64,000 nt of DNA. Origin: Arthrobacter terrae. GTDB taxonomy: Bacteria > Actinomycetota > Actinomycetes > Actinomycetales > Micrococcaceae. Position numbers and translations under genes: made by a program. The stretch spans positions 62,001 through 126,000 of the forward strand of contig NZ_JADNYM010000005.1 of NCBI RefSeq assembly GCF_015708085.1, given 5' to 3'. The notes beneath the pieces are model-generated. The model ran no database searches. It was not told where the DNA came from and saw only the letters and a program-made list of their open reading frames with translations. Positions 42,030 to 50,398 of the stretch are shown here, piece by piece (positions within the stretch are counted from its first letter, which is position 1; every line of letters begins with the position of its first letter).

Positions 42030-42046
42030 GCTTCTGCCGCACACAT
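42017..42046 (+). promoter_or_regulatory. Bipartite promoter, leadered: GGGAAG-N14-CCGCACACAT
   Basis: It overlaps the end of the preceding gene. Predicted start near 42054; the gene begins at GTG 42096 with GAGGAGA. Confidence 0.8.
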
Positions 42047-42095
42047 GGATGGTGAAACGCCGGCACCCGCCGGCCAGCGACCTGAGGAGAATCCT

Positions 42096-42410
42096 GTGCA
42101 GAAACCTGACCTGGTTGGCTACATCACGCTGCGTGTGCCGATCCGACTCATCAAAGAGAGCGAGTCTTGGGAGATCCCTGAGGTGTACACCTACCTTCAG
42201 CCGGGTGAGCCTGAGCTCGTCTCCCATGACATACCCGCCGCCTGGCATGAAAGGCTCCGCGAAGAGCTGGAAGAGGGCGGCGGTATCGAAGTTGGCCAGT
42301 GGGGTCCGGAAGAACTGGCAGCTACAACAACCCTCAGTGAGCACCCGCTGCCGACTGAACCACCCTTGCCGTCACTGGACCTGTTCAGTCTCCTGAACGC
42401 GGGCCAGTGA
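42096..42410 (+). CDS. Hypothetical 104-residue protein
   Basis: GTG 42096 with a strong GAGGAGA; an ATG at 42045 lies in the promoter. The sequence DLVGYITLRVPIRLI looks like a beta strand, followed by acidic helices. Its stop overlaps the GTG of the next gene (GTGA). Confidence 0.6.
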   Translation: MQKPDLVGYITLRVPIRLIKESESWEIPEVYTYLQPGEPELVSHDIPAAWHERLREELEEGGGIEVGQWGPEELAATTTLSEHPLPTEPPLPSLDLFSLLNAGQ

Positions 42411-42598
42411 AGCGCAACCTTCGCTCTGCAGCGGACGGCGCCCGCAGGAAGGAACTTCGCCGTCGCAAGCGGGCGCGCATGAAGTACGTCTGCTGCGAAC
42501 TGTGCCTGAGGAAAGTTCCTGGCCGGCTCGGCCGCGCCGAGCACTTCCGGCCCACCGGACGGGCCGCAGCGCTGCGCGACCAGGCCCTCAACTCCTGA
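42407..42598 (+). CDS. Small basic Cys-motif protein
   Basis: 63 residues, very rich in Arg and Lys, with CCELCLRKV, a possible half zinc site. The GTGA overlap with the upstream gene indicates coupling. Could bind nucleic acid. Confidence 0.55.
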   Translation: MKRNLRSAADGARRKELRRRKRARMKYVCCELCLRKVPGRLGRAEHFRPTGRAAALRDQALNS

Positions 42599-42599
42599 G

Positions 42600-42629
42600 C
42601 AGGCACGAATCCGCTCCGTTCGCACACAT
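42600..42629 (+). promoter_or_regulatory. Weak copy of the bipartite promoter
   Basis: The decamer is TCGCACACAT (one change). The hexamer at the proper distance is a poor match, with AGGCAC one base closer. It still places an ATG (42637) exactly 7 bp downstream. Confidence 0.5.
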
Positions 42630-42636
42630 CACAACT

Positions 42637-42749
42637 ATGAGCGCCCCCGCGGCACGTTAGCCCAAGGGCATCGCCGCCGGCGGTCGACCGAGCTGGACCT
42701 GACCCGCAGGGCCCTCCGCTATGAGATGGGCCTGGCGGCAACAGCCTAA
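42637..42749 (+). pseudogene. Frameshifted small gene
   Basis: ATG 42637 gives only 7 codons before TAG. A one-base shift near 42655 opens a well-composed frame (STELDLTRRALRYEMGLAATA) ending at 42747-42749. The combination of a weakened promoter and a broken frame suggests a decayed cassette. Confidence 0.4.
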
Positions 42750-42767
42750 GCAGAAAGCCGGGCGTCC

Positions 42768-42797
42768 GGGGAGCCTGACGTGCGCCGCCGCACACAT
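42768..42797 (+). promoter_or_regulatory. Bipartite promoter: GGGGAG-N14-CCGCACACAT
   Basis: Seven bases to the ATG at 42805. Confidence 0.85.
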
Positions 42798-42804
42798 GGC
42801 AGTC

Positions 42805-43116
42805 ATGAAGATCCTCAATATCAATCACCGCGCCGTCGGGCAGGTCGAGATCGCTTTGCCGTTCGAAACGGACGAACAGGTCGGACGCGCCTGGGAGTAT
42901 CTCGTTGCCTGCCGCCATCTTGCCGATTTCAGCTACCGGCCTGATTCCGAGGGCGAGGACGAGGACCGCGCGTTCATCGCGTCCTATCTGCGGCGTCGGC
43001 ATGGCGGCGAATGCATGGAGGGCCCTGAATCCGACGAGATCCGGCGGATAATCCCGAAAATCTGGCAGGCCGAGCTGAGTTTCGACATCCGCGAACTCAT
43101 CGGCGTGGAGCCCTGA
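42805..43116 (+). CDS. Hypothetical 103-residue protein
   Basis: Leaderless start. MKILNINHRAVGQVEIALPF suggests an N-terminal beta sheet, then an acidic segment (SEGEDEDRAF) and a helical end. No recognised family. Confidence 0.65.
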   Translation: MKILNINHRAVGQVEIALPFETDEQVGRAWEYLVACRHLADFSYRPDSEGEDEDRAFIASYLRRRHGGECMEGPESDEIRRIIPKIWQAELSFDIRELIGVEP

Positions 43117-43119
43117 TAC

Positions 43120-43149
43120 GGGGAGCGGGGCTTCCCGCTCCGTACACAT
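43120..43149 (+). promoter_or_regulatory. Bipartite promoter: GGGGAG-N14-CCGTACACAT
   Basis: Seven bases to the ATG at 43157; the hexamer begins 4 bp after the preceding stop. Confidence 0.85.
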
Positions 43150-43156
43150 GAGGGTT

Positions 43157-43417
43157 ATGAGCACCGATGCCTCCCCTGCCATTGAAGCCACCTGCACCCG
43201 GCACCTCCCCTACACGGTCCACGAAATGCACTCAGCCCGTGGCAACATCTGCAGGCGTGCCGCCGTGGCCAAAGACAAGGACGGCAGAGACATCTGCGCT
43301 GTCCATCGTGGTGCTGATGTCAGGGGTGAGCAAATCCGCCAACGCTCCAAGGACCGCTATTACCGGCGCCTCGGCATCGACCAGAAGACCGGAAAGAAAC
43401 TCACAACGAAGGACTGA
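43157..43417 (+). CDS. Hypothetical 86-residue Cys/His protein
   Basis: Leaderless. Contains CTRHLPYTVHEMH, NICRR and ICAVH, a possible metal-binding set, and a basic C-terminus (SKDRYYRRLGIDQKTGKKL). Followed 1 bp later by the next ATG, so the two are coupled. Confidence 0.6.
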   Translation: MSTDASPAIEATCTRHLPYTVHEMHSARGNICRRAAVAKDKDGRDICAVHRGADVRGEQIRQRSKDRYYRRLGIDQKTGKKLTTKD

Positions 43418-43418
43418 C

Positions 43419-43736
43419 ATGCCAGGCAAAAACAGCGCGCTGAGCGTCTCCCGCCGCGAATGGCAGAGGCTTCTGATCGATAGCTGGGGTAAGGAGAACG
43501 AACCCGGCGGCGAGCCCTGGTTCGGTGCCGGCCGTTTCGTTCAGCACCTGACCCCCGGCATCTTCGCTCACGTCGGCTTCTGCGGCCGCGAAACCGGCGA
43601 CACCTCCAGCAACCCGATCCGTACCCTCATCGGGATCACCTGCCCTGGCTGTACTCGGGTGGCCAAACAAATTCGCCGGCGCCTTGACGCCGAGAACAGG
43701 GCAGCCGCTGCATCAGGGCACCCAGATCGCAGTTGA
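43419..43736 (+). CDS. Hypothetical protein related to the PTH2-linked gene
   Basis: 105 residues from ATG 43419. FVQHLTPGIFAHVGFCGRE ... TCPGCTRVAKQI follows the same pattern as the 98-residue protein at 30358, suggesting a small zinc-binding family repeated on the element. Function unknown. Confidence 0.6.
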   Translation: MPGKNSALSVSRREWQRLLIDSWGKENEPGGEPWFGAGRFVQHLTPGIFAHVGFCGRETGDTSSNPIRTLIGITCPGCTRVAKQIRRRLDAENRAAAASGHPDRS

Positions 43737-43828
43737 CGTCAAGCGGCGGATGTCCAGGATTTCCACTTGGCGGCTTTACCGCGCTGCCGGCGAAGACGCA
43801 CGGCTTTCCCCTGCCGGTGGCAGAGGGC

Positions 43829-43858
43829 GGAGACACCTAGCCGGCGCTCCGTACACAT
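43829..43858 (+). promoter_or_regulatory. Bipartite promoter: GGAGAC-N14-CCGTACACAT
   Basis: Seven bases to the ATG at 43866. Confidence 0.85.
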
Positions 43859-43865
43859 AAAAGGC

Positions 43866-44627
43866 ATGTCAACTATGATCTGCAAAGTCCTCGGCTACGG
43901 CCTGACCGACCTCCAACACGGTGATGACCGCATGAACTGGGAATCACCGCTGCTCGACTTCACTGCAGCGCCGACTTTCACGGAGTTCGCCGACCACCCC
44001 GCCACTGTTAAGGGGCGGGAGTTCAGCTGGCTCGAACCCGCCGAATGCGTCCGCCGGATGGGCGACGCCCACCCGCACCGGAGCCTGGATTCCTGTGTCG
44101 TACACAACGCTGAGAGCGGATCGGAGAGCGTACTGGTCCTCGTCCCGCCGTCCCGGGCCAACGACTGGTCGCGGTCCGATGACACCTTCGACTACCTCGA
44201 GGCCCACTTCGGCGACGAGCCGGACATGGAACCGGTTGTAAGGGAGCTCCGGACCGGCATTACCCCGTTCGACGGACTCTGGATGGACAGGGAGACAGGG
44301 GCCGAGCTCCACAAGTTCGGCATGTTCCGCCGCCTGCTCCAGTCCGGGGACCCCTCTCCCGAGCGGCTGCTGGCCGCGGCCCGCAGTATCGCCGTCCTCC
44401 CAAACTTCGACGCGGACGAAACCCTGGGAGAACTGGCGGCGGGCACCATCACCGGCAAACCCGTGACCGATACTGAGCCTTTGTTCCATGATGCCGACGT
44501 GGCCGAGGATCGGTTGGTCCGTCTCGTGCCGGCCGAGGTCCGCGAACTGGCCTCCTTCGGGCACTTGTTCACCGACCCGGACACCTGGAAGTCCCTCGTC
44601 CCGGTCCACTACACGTACTGGTCCTAA
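43866..44627 (+). CDS. Hypothetical 253-residue protein
   Basis: Leaderless. A soluble acidic protein with repeated short motifs around Trp and Phe and no recognised domain. Followed after 39 bp by a coupled or co-transcribed acidic protein. Confidence 0.6.
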   Translation: MSTMICKVLGYGLTDLQHGDDRMNWESPLLDFTAAPTFTEFADHPATVKGREFSWLEPAECVRRMGDAHPHRSLDSCVVHNAESGSESVLVLVPPSRANDWSRSDDTFDYLEAHFGDEPDMEPVVRELRTGITPFDGLWMDRETGAELHKFGMFRRLLQSGDPSPERLLAAARSIAVLPNFDADETLGELAAGTITGKPVTDTEPLFHDADVAEDRLVRLVPAEVRELASFGHLFTDPDTWKSLVPVHYTYWS

Positions 44628-44666
44628 GCCGGCCGCAAACCAACCATCGACGGAAGAAGTGCAACC

Positions 44667-45137
44667 GTGTTCGATAACATTCCCGCCATCGTGCCGTGGC
44701 CCTTCCAGGGCACATCCGGCAAGACCCTCATCGGGTTCAAAGGCGGGTGCCCGGACCTTTTCGCGAAGAAGGAACGCGCCGCCGTTGAGGACCTCCTGAA
44801 AAAGCACGGACTTAACGAGACACTCGTCATCGTTGACGACGAGGACAGCCGCGGATACCTCCTGCTCCTCGACGAGCACACAGACGGTAGACTGTTCGAC
44901 TGCGAACTCAACACGGACGACGAGTCCATTCTGCTGGCCTACAACTCCCTGGTCCCCGGGGTCTTCGTCTACGACCTGCTCCGGCTGATCACTGCAGCCG
45001 CCAATCCGGAAGACCCCGACACGCTTGAAAAGCTGATCAGCGTCGTCCGAAACACCCACGTCATCTGGTGCGACGACGAAGATGACGACTTCGTTCCTTT
45101 CACCTGGGCTGACGTCGAACTGTTGCTGGCTAGCTGA
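44667..45137 (+). CDS. Hypothetical acidic 156-residue protein
   Basis: GTG 44667 with GGAAGAAG upstream. Asp/Glu-rich, with a closing WCDDEDDDFVPFTWADVELL. No own promoter is visible, so it is probably read with the 253-residue gene. Function unknown. Confidence 0.6.
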   Translation: MFDNIPAIVPWPFQGTSGKTLIGFKGGCPDLFAKKERAAVEDLLKKHGLNETLVIVDDEDSRGYLLLLDEHTDGRLFDCELNTDDESILLAYNSLVPGVFVYDLLRLITAAANPEDPDTLEKLISVVRNTHVIWCDDEDDDFVPFTWADVELLLAS

Positions 45138-45260
45138 ATACGCAAAGAAGTTCCATGCGTGGGCGACGGTGAGGGATTACCGTTGAGATCACCGGGTTCC
45201 GCCGAACCATGCCGGCTCCTTGCCGAGCCCCAAAATTGTGCTCGTTCCGCGCACCGGTAC

Positions 45261-45290
45261 GGGCACTTCCGCGTGGCTCGCCGCACACAT
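45261..45290 (+). promoter_or_regulatory. Bipartite promoter, leadered: GGGCAC-N14-CCGCACACAT
   Basis: Predicted start near 45298; the ligase gene begins at 45328 behind CAGAGGAAAA. Confidence 0.8.
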
Positions 45291-45327
45291 AAAGGTGTAG
45301 GACTTTCACAGCAAACAGAGGAAAATC

Positions 45328-47436
45328 ATGAGCCTTTCACCCCAGAACCGTCAGCCGGTCGGTGTCCCCGTCGGCGGCCAGTTCGCGGCCACCAACCACG
45401 CAGAGCCAGGTATCGGCCTCGGCACATTCGCCAGCACCGAAGAGTATGACGCAGCGGTCACCAATGCCTTGTCGGCGGCCCGCGCCTACGAGAGGACCGA
45501 CATCGAAGAGATGACGGACACCGACTTCGACCGGCTCCTGGCGAAGATCGCCTCCCATGAAGCAGCGAACGGGATCCAACCCGCGCATGACTTGCACGAT
45601 TCGGTCGGCCACGGCGGTGCCGCCGGTGGAGATGTCGAGCATGCCACCATGATGAAATCCCTGGACAAGCCGGGCGAAGACGCGGTCATCGAGTTTGCCG
45701 CCAAACACCCGAAAGCTGTCATTGAGCCCAAGATCGACGGACTCGCGATCAGCGTCAAATACGAGGACGGCAGGATGGTCCGTGCGGCCCGACGCGGTGA
45801 CGGCTACACCGGCGAGGACGTCACCGACCGGGTCCGCGGCGTTGACGGCCTGCCGGAGATGGCCGGGGAAGGCGACTACGAGGTCCGCGGCGAGCTGTAC
45901 CTGAACGACGAGAACAAGGCCAAGGCCAACGCCGTCCGTGCCGCAGCCGGGAAGGAGCCTTTCGCGAACGCCCGCAACGGGGTCGCCGGGATGCTCAACA
46001 AACAGGACGGCTCGTACAAGGGGCTTTTCTCCTTCGCCGCGTACAGCACCACGATCGACGAAAAAGCCGATCATCTGGATAATATGGAGCAGCTGGAGGG
46101 CATGGGGTTCACCACGGCCCGGTCGCTGCTCCCGCAGTCGGTCCTGGACGCCGCGGATCCGATGGCCGCCATCGCCGCCTTGGGCGCCGAACGCAAAGAC
46201 CTCGGCTTCCTCATGGACGGTGCGGTGCTCAAAGTGAACACCGCAGCGGAACGTGCCGAGCTGGGCGAAGGCTCCCGGGCACCGAAATGGGCTGTGGCCT
46301 ACAAGTACCCGGCGGTGGAGGAACCGACCGTGATTGAGGACATTGAGTTCAACATCGGCAAGACGGGCCGATTGTCCATCCGAGCCAGGCTCACCCCGGT
46401 CGAGGTGGACGGTTCCGTCGTCGAGTATGCCTCTCTGCATAACGTCGGGCACCTACAGGCTGCCGATATGCGAATCGGTGACACCGTCAGCGCGTTCCGC
46501 GCCAACGACGTCATTCCCCAGGTTCATTTGCCGCGCGCTGACCTGCGCCCGGAAGACTCACAGCCGTGGCAGCCGCCGGCGGTCTGTCCGCAGTGCTCCG
46601 AACCGTTCGACAAGAGCACGGAGCTTTGGCGCTGCCACACACCCGAGTGTTCGGTGAGCGGCCGGATCGCCTACGCCGTTTCCCGTGACGCGGGCTTCGA
46701 CATCGAAGGTCTCGGAAGCTCCATCGGCGACGCCCTGATCGAGAAGGATCTGGTCAAAGATGTCTCAGACCTGTTCTATCTGACCGAAGACCAGCTGTCC
46801 GATCTGGACATGGGCGCGACTTCCACCGGCGGGACCCGCACCTTGGGTCAGAAGAATGCTACGAAGATCATGGCGGAAATTGAGAAGGCCAAGGCCCAGC
46901 CGCTGAATCGGGTCATCACGTCCTTGTCCATGCGGTTCACCGGGCGCACCTTCGGCCGTCGCCTGGCATCCCAGTTTGAAACGATGGAGGCCCTTCAGGC
47001 AGCGACGGTATCCCAGCTGGCCAACGTTGAAGGCATCGGTGAGAAAAAAGCTGCGGTCATCCACGAGCAGCTGAAAAAGAACGAGCCAGTCATCGCGAAG
47101 CTCCGTGCTGCAGGCGTGAACATGGGCGCCCCGAAGCCGAAACCCGAAGCCGGTGCTAAGGGTCCGAAGCTGGCCAAGCCGAGCGGTGAACCCCTTTCTG
47201 TGGTCGTCACCGGCAGCGTGAAGGGTGCGCCAACTCTTGCGTCCCTGTCCCGTAGCGGAGTCCAAGAGCTCATCGAAGCCAACGGCGGCAAGGCTTCCGG
47301 GTCTGTCTCCAAAACCACGGACCTCCTTGTTTGTTCGGAAGATGGCTCATCGAAGTGGGTCAAAGCAAAAGAGCTCGGCATCAGGATCGTCACCCCTGAA
47401 GAGTTTGCACAAATGCTGGAGGATGGCGAAGCGTAG
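45328..47436 (+). CDS. ligA: NAD-dependent DNA ligase with unusual N-terminus
   Basis: 702 residues. The adenylation motif EPKIDG (Lys about 135), the OB fold, a four-Cys zinc finger (CPQC ... CHTPEC), helix-hairpin-helix repeats (VEGIGEKKA) and a C-terminal BRCT domain (VVVTGSVKGAPTLASLSR) are all present, so the enzyme should seal nicks using NAD+. The first 30 residues (RQPVGVPVGGQFAATNHAEPG) match a short tag seen at the N-termini of many actinobacterial mobile-element proteins. The Ia domain that normally grips NAD+ is shortened or divergent. Confidence 0.9.
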   Translation: MSLSPQNRQPVGVPVGGQFAATNHAEPGIGLGTFASTEEYDAAVTNALSAARAYERTDIEEMTDTDFDRLLAKIASHEAANGIQPAHDLHDSVGHGGAAGGDVEHATMMKSLDKPGEDAVIEFAAKHPKAVIEPKIDGLAISVKYEDGRMVRAARRGDGYTGEDVTDRVRGVDGLPEMAGEGDYEVRGELYLNDENKAKANAVRAAAGKEPFANARNGVAGMLNKQDGSYKGLFSFAAYSTTIDEKADHLDNMEQLEGMGFTTARSLLPQSVLDAADPMAAIAALGAERKDLGFLMDGAVLKVNTAAERAELGEGSRAPKWAVAYKYPAVEEPTVIEDIEFNIGKTGRLSIRARLTPVEVDGSVVEYASLHNVGHLQAADMRIGDTVSAFRANDVIPQVHLPRADLRPEDSQPWQPPAVCPQCSEPFDKSTELWRCHTPECSVSGRIAYAVSRDAGFDIEGLGSSIGDALIEKDLVKDVSDLFYLTEDQLSDLDMGATSTGGTRTLGQKNATKIMAEIEKAKAQPLNRVITSLSMRFTGRTFGRRLASQFETMEALQAATVSQLANVEGIGEKKAAVIHEQLKKNEPVIAKLRAAGVNMGAPKPKPEAGAKGPKLAKPSGEPLSVVVTGSVKGAPTLASLSRSGVQELIEANGGKASGSVSKTTDLLVCSEDGSSKWVKAKELGIRIVTPEEFAQMLEDGEA

Positions 47437-47455
47437 TTCGTCCCGACATCGCAGA

Positions 47456-47489
47456 GGGGTCTGTCCGTTTCGGCGGGAGACCCCTTTTT
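47456..47489 (+). terminator. Rho-independent terminator after ligA
   Basis: GGGGTCT (47456-47462) pairs with AGACCCC (47478-47484), followed by a T run. Confidence 0.85.
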
Positions 47490-47607
47490 GCTGTCCGAGT
47501 CTATTGCGAGAGCCGTAAAGGAGGATGGTCGCTGTTCGATCTGTCTGAGACTCCCGGCCGACAAAAAGCCCAGCGTAACCTCTTTCGAGTCGATACGACC
47601 AGCGACG

Positions 47608-48294
47608 TTACGGGTAGTAATGCGTGAGGACCCATTGCCCCAGATCCAAGCCAGTCCAAAAATGCTGGTACATTCCAAGGCCCAGTATCCAACCGACGGC
47701 ATACCCGGCCCGACTCAATTTACGGGGGAACCCTCGCCTCAAGCTGTCGGAAAGTACGAACGCAAAAAGTATGGGAAGCGTGTAAGCCGCAATAACTCCG
47801 ATAAAAATGGCGATCGGAACCAGGACATAGAACCAGCCGATGGTCGCCGGCACCAAGGCATCTTCATGATGAAAGAAAACGAACAAGATCGCGTCGGTGA
47901 CTATCAGGACTCCATACCCCCACATAAGAGTCCATAAACTCCACCAAATGTAGTGGGCATCGACCGTGGAAATACTATTTGCAGGTTCCATGACTATTGG
48001 CTGTACCGGAGGCAGTTGAGCGGGAGCGGGTCGACTCCCGATCCGAGATGGCTTCCTTGGATGCCGCCGATGTATGACAGCAGTGAAGCTCCCTGCAGCT
48101 TCACGTGCAGATTTGGTCAGGTAATGAGCGAGTATCGATTCGATGAGCAGGATTGCCAGGTAGCCAGCGAAGGTTGCCACAGAAGTAGTAAAAGAATATT
48201 TCAGCGCCCACACTACATATGCAACGATGATGAGCAGGGCGAGATGTATAAAAGGCCTCAAGTACCCACTCCGTTTTTCCTGTCGTTGTGGCAA
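47608..48294 (-). CDS. Polytopic membrane protein of lower GC
   Basis: 228 residues with about five hydrophobic helices and a basic, Pro-rich middle loop. The region has more A and T than its neighbours and is on the opposite strand, flanked on one side by a gene remnant, which suggests separate acquisition. No recognised family. Confidence 0.6.
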   Translation of the reverse strand: MPQRQEKRSGYLRPFIHLALLIIVAYVVWALKYSFTTSVATFAGYLAILLIESILAHYLTKSAREAAGSFTAVIHRRHPRKPSRIGSRPAPAQLPPVQPIVMEPANSISTVDAHYIWWSLWTLMWGYGVLIVTDAILFVFFHHEDALVPATIGWFYVLVPIAIFIGVIAAYTLPILFAFVLSDSLRRGFPRKLSRAGYAVGWILGLGMYQHFWTGLDLGQWVLTHYYP

Positions 48295-48392
48295 GGACTG
48301 CTGACGACGGTTCCTTGCCGGGATGCTGTGCAGTTTCCTCTGGCTGCGCCCGCACGGTGCAGTGAGATTTTCATTGTGCTCCTCAGACGCTG

Positions 48393-48645
48393 GCTGAGGA
48401 AGATCTGGGCTTCATCACTGGCGCCCGCGGAATCGGCAGCACCGTCATGCTTGGTGCCGATTAGGATCTGGCCCGCGGCCCCTCAACTGCCGGCAACATC
48501 AGGCGGCGCGTGGTAGGCCAGTCAAACCTTGTGGCTAACAACAGGGCCCGCCTTCTGGCCGCCGGTTTTGTCGAAACCACCGACCATGGCAAGGTCAATT
48601 TCGCCACCCCTGTTTGCGCGAGTATCTGCGGAAACATCCGCTGAT
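48393..48645 (+). pseudogene. Remnant of an AAA ATPase paralogue
   Basis: The first frame reads FITGARGIGSTVMLGAD then stops. It matches FTGPRGIGKTVMLGEVED of the intact ATPase at 27854-28981, with the Walker A Lys replaced by Ser. A second frame reads NRARLLAAGFVETTDHGKVNFATP, matching that protein's C-terminal winged helix (YRIRLIAAGAIEPTGHGYVDFAVP). The 200-odd residues between are deleted. This is a decayed, internally deleted copy on the opposite strand to the intact one. Confidence 0.7.
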
Positions 48646-48662
48646 CTGACCTCGCGTGCTAC

Positions 48663-48692
48663 GGGCAGTTATTCCCGGCCGTCCGCACACAT
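48663..48692 (+). promoter_or_regulatory. Bipartite promoter: GGGCAG-N14-CCGCACACAT
   Basis: Seven bases to the ATG at 48700. Confidence 0.85.
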
Positions 48693-48699
48693 GGATGGC

Positions 48700-48756
48700 A
48701 TGGAAACCACCGTAAGGGCTGCGGCCAAACCCGACGCTGTCACTGAAGCATCATGA
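48700..48756 (+). CDS. 18-residue leaderless peptide
   Basis: METTVRAAAKPDAVTEAS then TGA, overlapping the next ATG (ATGA at 48753). The promoter points at this peptide, not at the 220-residue gene, so it probably serves to load ribosomes for coupled translation. Confidence 0.5.
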   Translation: METTVRAAAKPDAVTEAS

Positions 48757-49415
48757 AGCTGACGTTGATGAGCGAGGCGTCCGACCGGTTTTTGGAACGC
48801 CACTGGGACCTGACCGACGCCGAACCCGTCATGTCGTACCCGCTGATGCCGGCACGGGAATTTACCCCTGTGGACTTGCGCATTTGGTGGAAGACCGCCC
48901 ACGGCCATAGGCCCACAACCTGCAGGGCGCATGCCTGGCCGGCCAAGGGCCACGACCCGGACCACACTTTCGCTTCCTGGAGCGACGTCCGCGGTAGCTA
49001 CCCGGCAGCCATGCCGCAGTGGGTCCAGGACATGTCTGAGGTGGTCCGCACTGATTTGGCGGACAACCGGATGACCCCGAGCAGCGGGACCACCGACATC
49101 TGGGGCTACGGCAATGACCGCCGCTGGGCTGTTGAGGATGCCGCACCGGTCACGAATACCCGAGGCCAGGAGACCGTTCCTGCCGAGTTGGACATTTCGT
49201 GGAGCTTTTACCCTGACCGTCCCGAGCACGAGCACCGCTACAGCGTTTACGCCTACTCGGCCGGTCGCGGCGACCGCACATCTGTCCAGTGGGGTGGCAC
49301 CCGCAGCTGGCAGGGCCCCGACCTGCCGGATTGGATCCGTGACCTCGTCGATGCACAGTACGAAGACCTGGCAGCAGCCGGTAAGTCATCGACCGCTGAA
49401 CGGGTGAACCACTGA
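48753..49415 (+). CDS. Hypothetical 220-residue protein
   Basis: Coupled to the 18-residue frame. Trp- and His-rich and soluble, with three segments that look like alternating beta strands (DISWSFYPDRPEHEHRYSVY). No recognised domain. Confidence 0.6.
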   Translation: MKLTLMSEASDRFLERHWDLTDAEPVMSYPLMPAREFTPVDLRIWWKTAHGHRPTTCRAHAWPAKGHDPDHTFASWSDVRGSYPAAMPQWVQDMSEVVRTDLADNRMTPSSGTTDIWGYGNDRRWAVEDAAPVTNTRGQETVPAELDISWSFYPDRPEHEHRYSVYAYSAGRGDRTSVQWGGTRSWQGPDLPDWIRDLVDAQYEDLAAAGKSSTAERVNH

Positions 49416-49451
49416 CCGCTGCTGCTGTGCCCGGCTACCCTTCAGGGGCTC

Positions 49452-49481
49452 GGGGAGAGCCATTTCTGTGTCCGCACACAT
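49452..49481 (+). promoter_or_regulatory. Bipartite promoter: GGGGAG-N14-CCGCACACAT
   Basis: Seven bases to the ATG at 49489. Confidence 0.85.
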
Positions 49482-49488
49482 AGGTTCC

Positions 49489-50037
49489 ATGAGAAGCCTG
49501 GATCGAAATTATTTGTCCACCCACACTTCAGGTTCAGAGAAGGCTGTCGTCAGTCTCAGCGTTGCCGTCCCCACCGGGGTTGATGTGCCCGCTAACCCGG
49601 ACGGCACCCGCCCGCGCATCACACTCAACGCCACCGGCGTCACGTACACACTCGTACTCGCCGCCCTCCAGCACCTTCATGAAGACGGTGACGGACTCCT
49701 TCAGGAACTCATCGCCGACGTCGTAACGGACGAGGATCTGGAGGCCTTCAGTTCGCTGGAGGAAGCGGCTCCGTTACTGACCGAACGCGTCCACGCCGTT
49801 ACGTCGCCTTTCCGCACATTTGAGTGGAGTGCCGAGTTGACGCTGGAAAGCGCAGACGGCAGACAGGAAGAGAGTTCCGTCGACTTCGAGCTGATCAGCC
49901 CGTCCCTTGGTGTCGGCGTCCCGGCCACCGTTGCGATGACCACTCCGCAAATGCTTACCAACGTCGCCATCAGCTTCAGCCCCAAAGTTGAGGACGATGA
50001 CGACTACGAGCGCAATGAGGTCCTGGTCGTTTCCTGA
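49489..50037 (+). CDS. Hypothetical 182-residue protein
   Basis: Leaderless. It looks like a beta-rich domain in two halves (VSLSVAVPTGVDV; EWSAELTLESADG) with an acidic C-terminus (EDDDDYERNE). No recognised family. Confidence 0.6.
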   Translation: MRSLDRNYLSTHTSGSEKAVVSLSVAVPTGVDVPANPDGTRPRITLNATGVTYTLVLAALQHLHEDGDGLLQELIADVVTDEDLEAFSSLEEAAPLLTERVHAVTSPFRTFEWSAELTLESADGRQEESSVDFELISPSLGVGVPATVAMTTPQMLTNVAISFSPKVEDDDDYERNEVLVVS

Positions 50038-50098
50038 CATATCCAGGAAAACTCGTCACCGTTCCTATGGGCGGCGGGTTTTCAGGCATGCCCTAAAC

Positions 50099-50128
50099 GG
50101 GGAGACCCGTCCACCCCTCCGCACACAT
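50099..50128 (+). promoter_or_regulatory. Bipartite promoter: GGGGAG-N14-CCGCACACAT
   Basis: Seven bases to the ATG at 50136. Confidence 0.85.
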
Positions 50129-50135
50129 CAGGAGT

Positions 50136-50366
50136 ATGGCAAATACAGCAGCTCCCAAAGACCTCCGGAATTTAGTCAGGTTAGCCGAATCCCAAGGCTG
50201 GGAGTTCGGTCGCACCCATAGCGGTCATGTGAAATTCTGCAGCCCCTACAGCACCACTCAGCCGGTCTTCTACTCCGGGACTCCGGGCGACCACCGCGCC
50301 CAGAAAAACCTCGTCGCTAAATTACGCCGCGCCGGACTCGACATCCCCCACCAGTTCGCCTCCTAG
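50136..50366 (+). CDS. HicA/YcfA-like small protein
   Basis: 76 residues. The order L-x-x-x-G-W-E-F ... SGHVKF ... GDHRAQKNLVAKLRRAGL follows the HicA toxin fold (double-stranded RNA-binding-like), with His in the GH position as catalytic candidate. No HicB-type antitoxin is adjacent; the next gene is a zinc-ribbon protein. Similar orphan proteins occur in actinobacteriophages and may not be toxins. Confidence 0.6.
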   Translation: MANTAAPKDLRNLVRLAESQGWEFGRTHSGHVKFCSPYSTTQPVFYSGTPGDHRAQKNLVAKLRRAGLDIPHQFAS

Positions 50367-50398
50367 GTGGACGGTCGGGCCCTCCCCTGAAAGACGAC

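Noticed and set aside
43750-43860. 36-codon frame between 43737 and 43866
   Set aside because: It ends inside the next promoter, has Arg/Gly-rich composition and no ribosome binding site; too weak to list as a gene.
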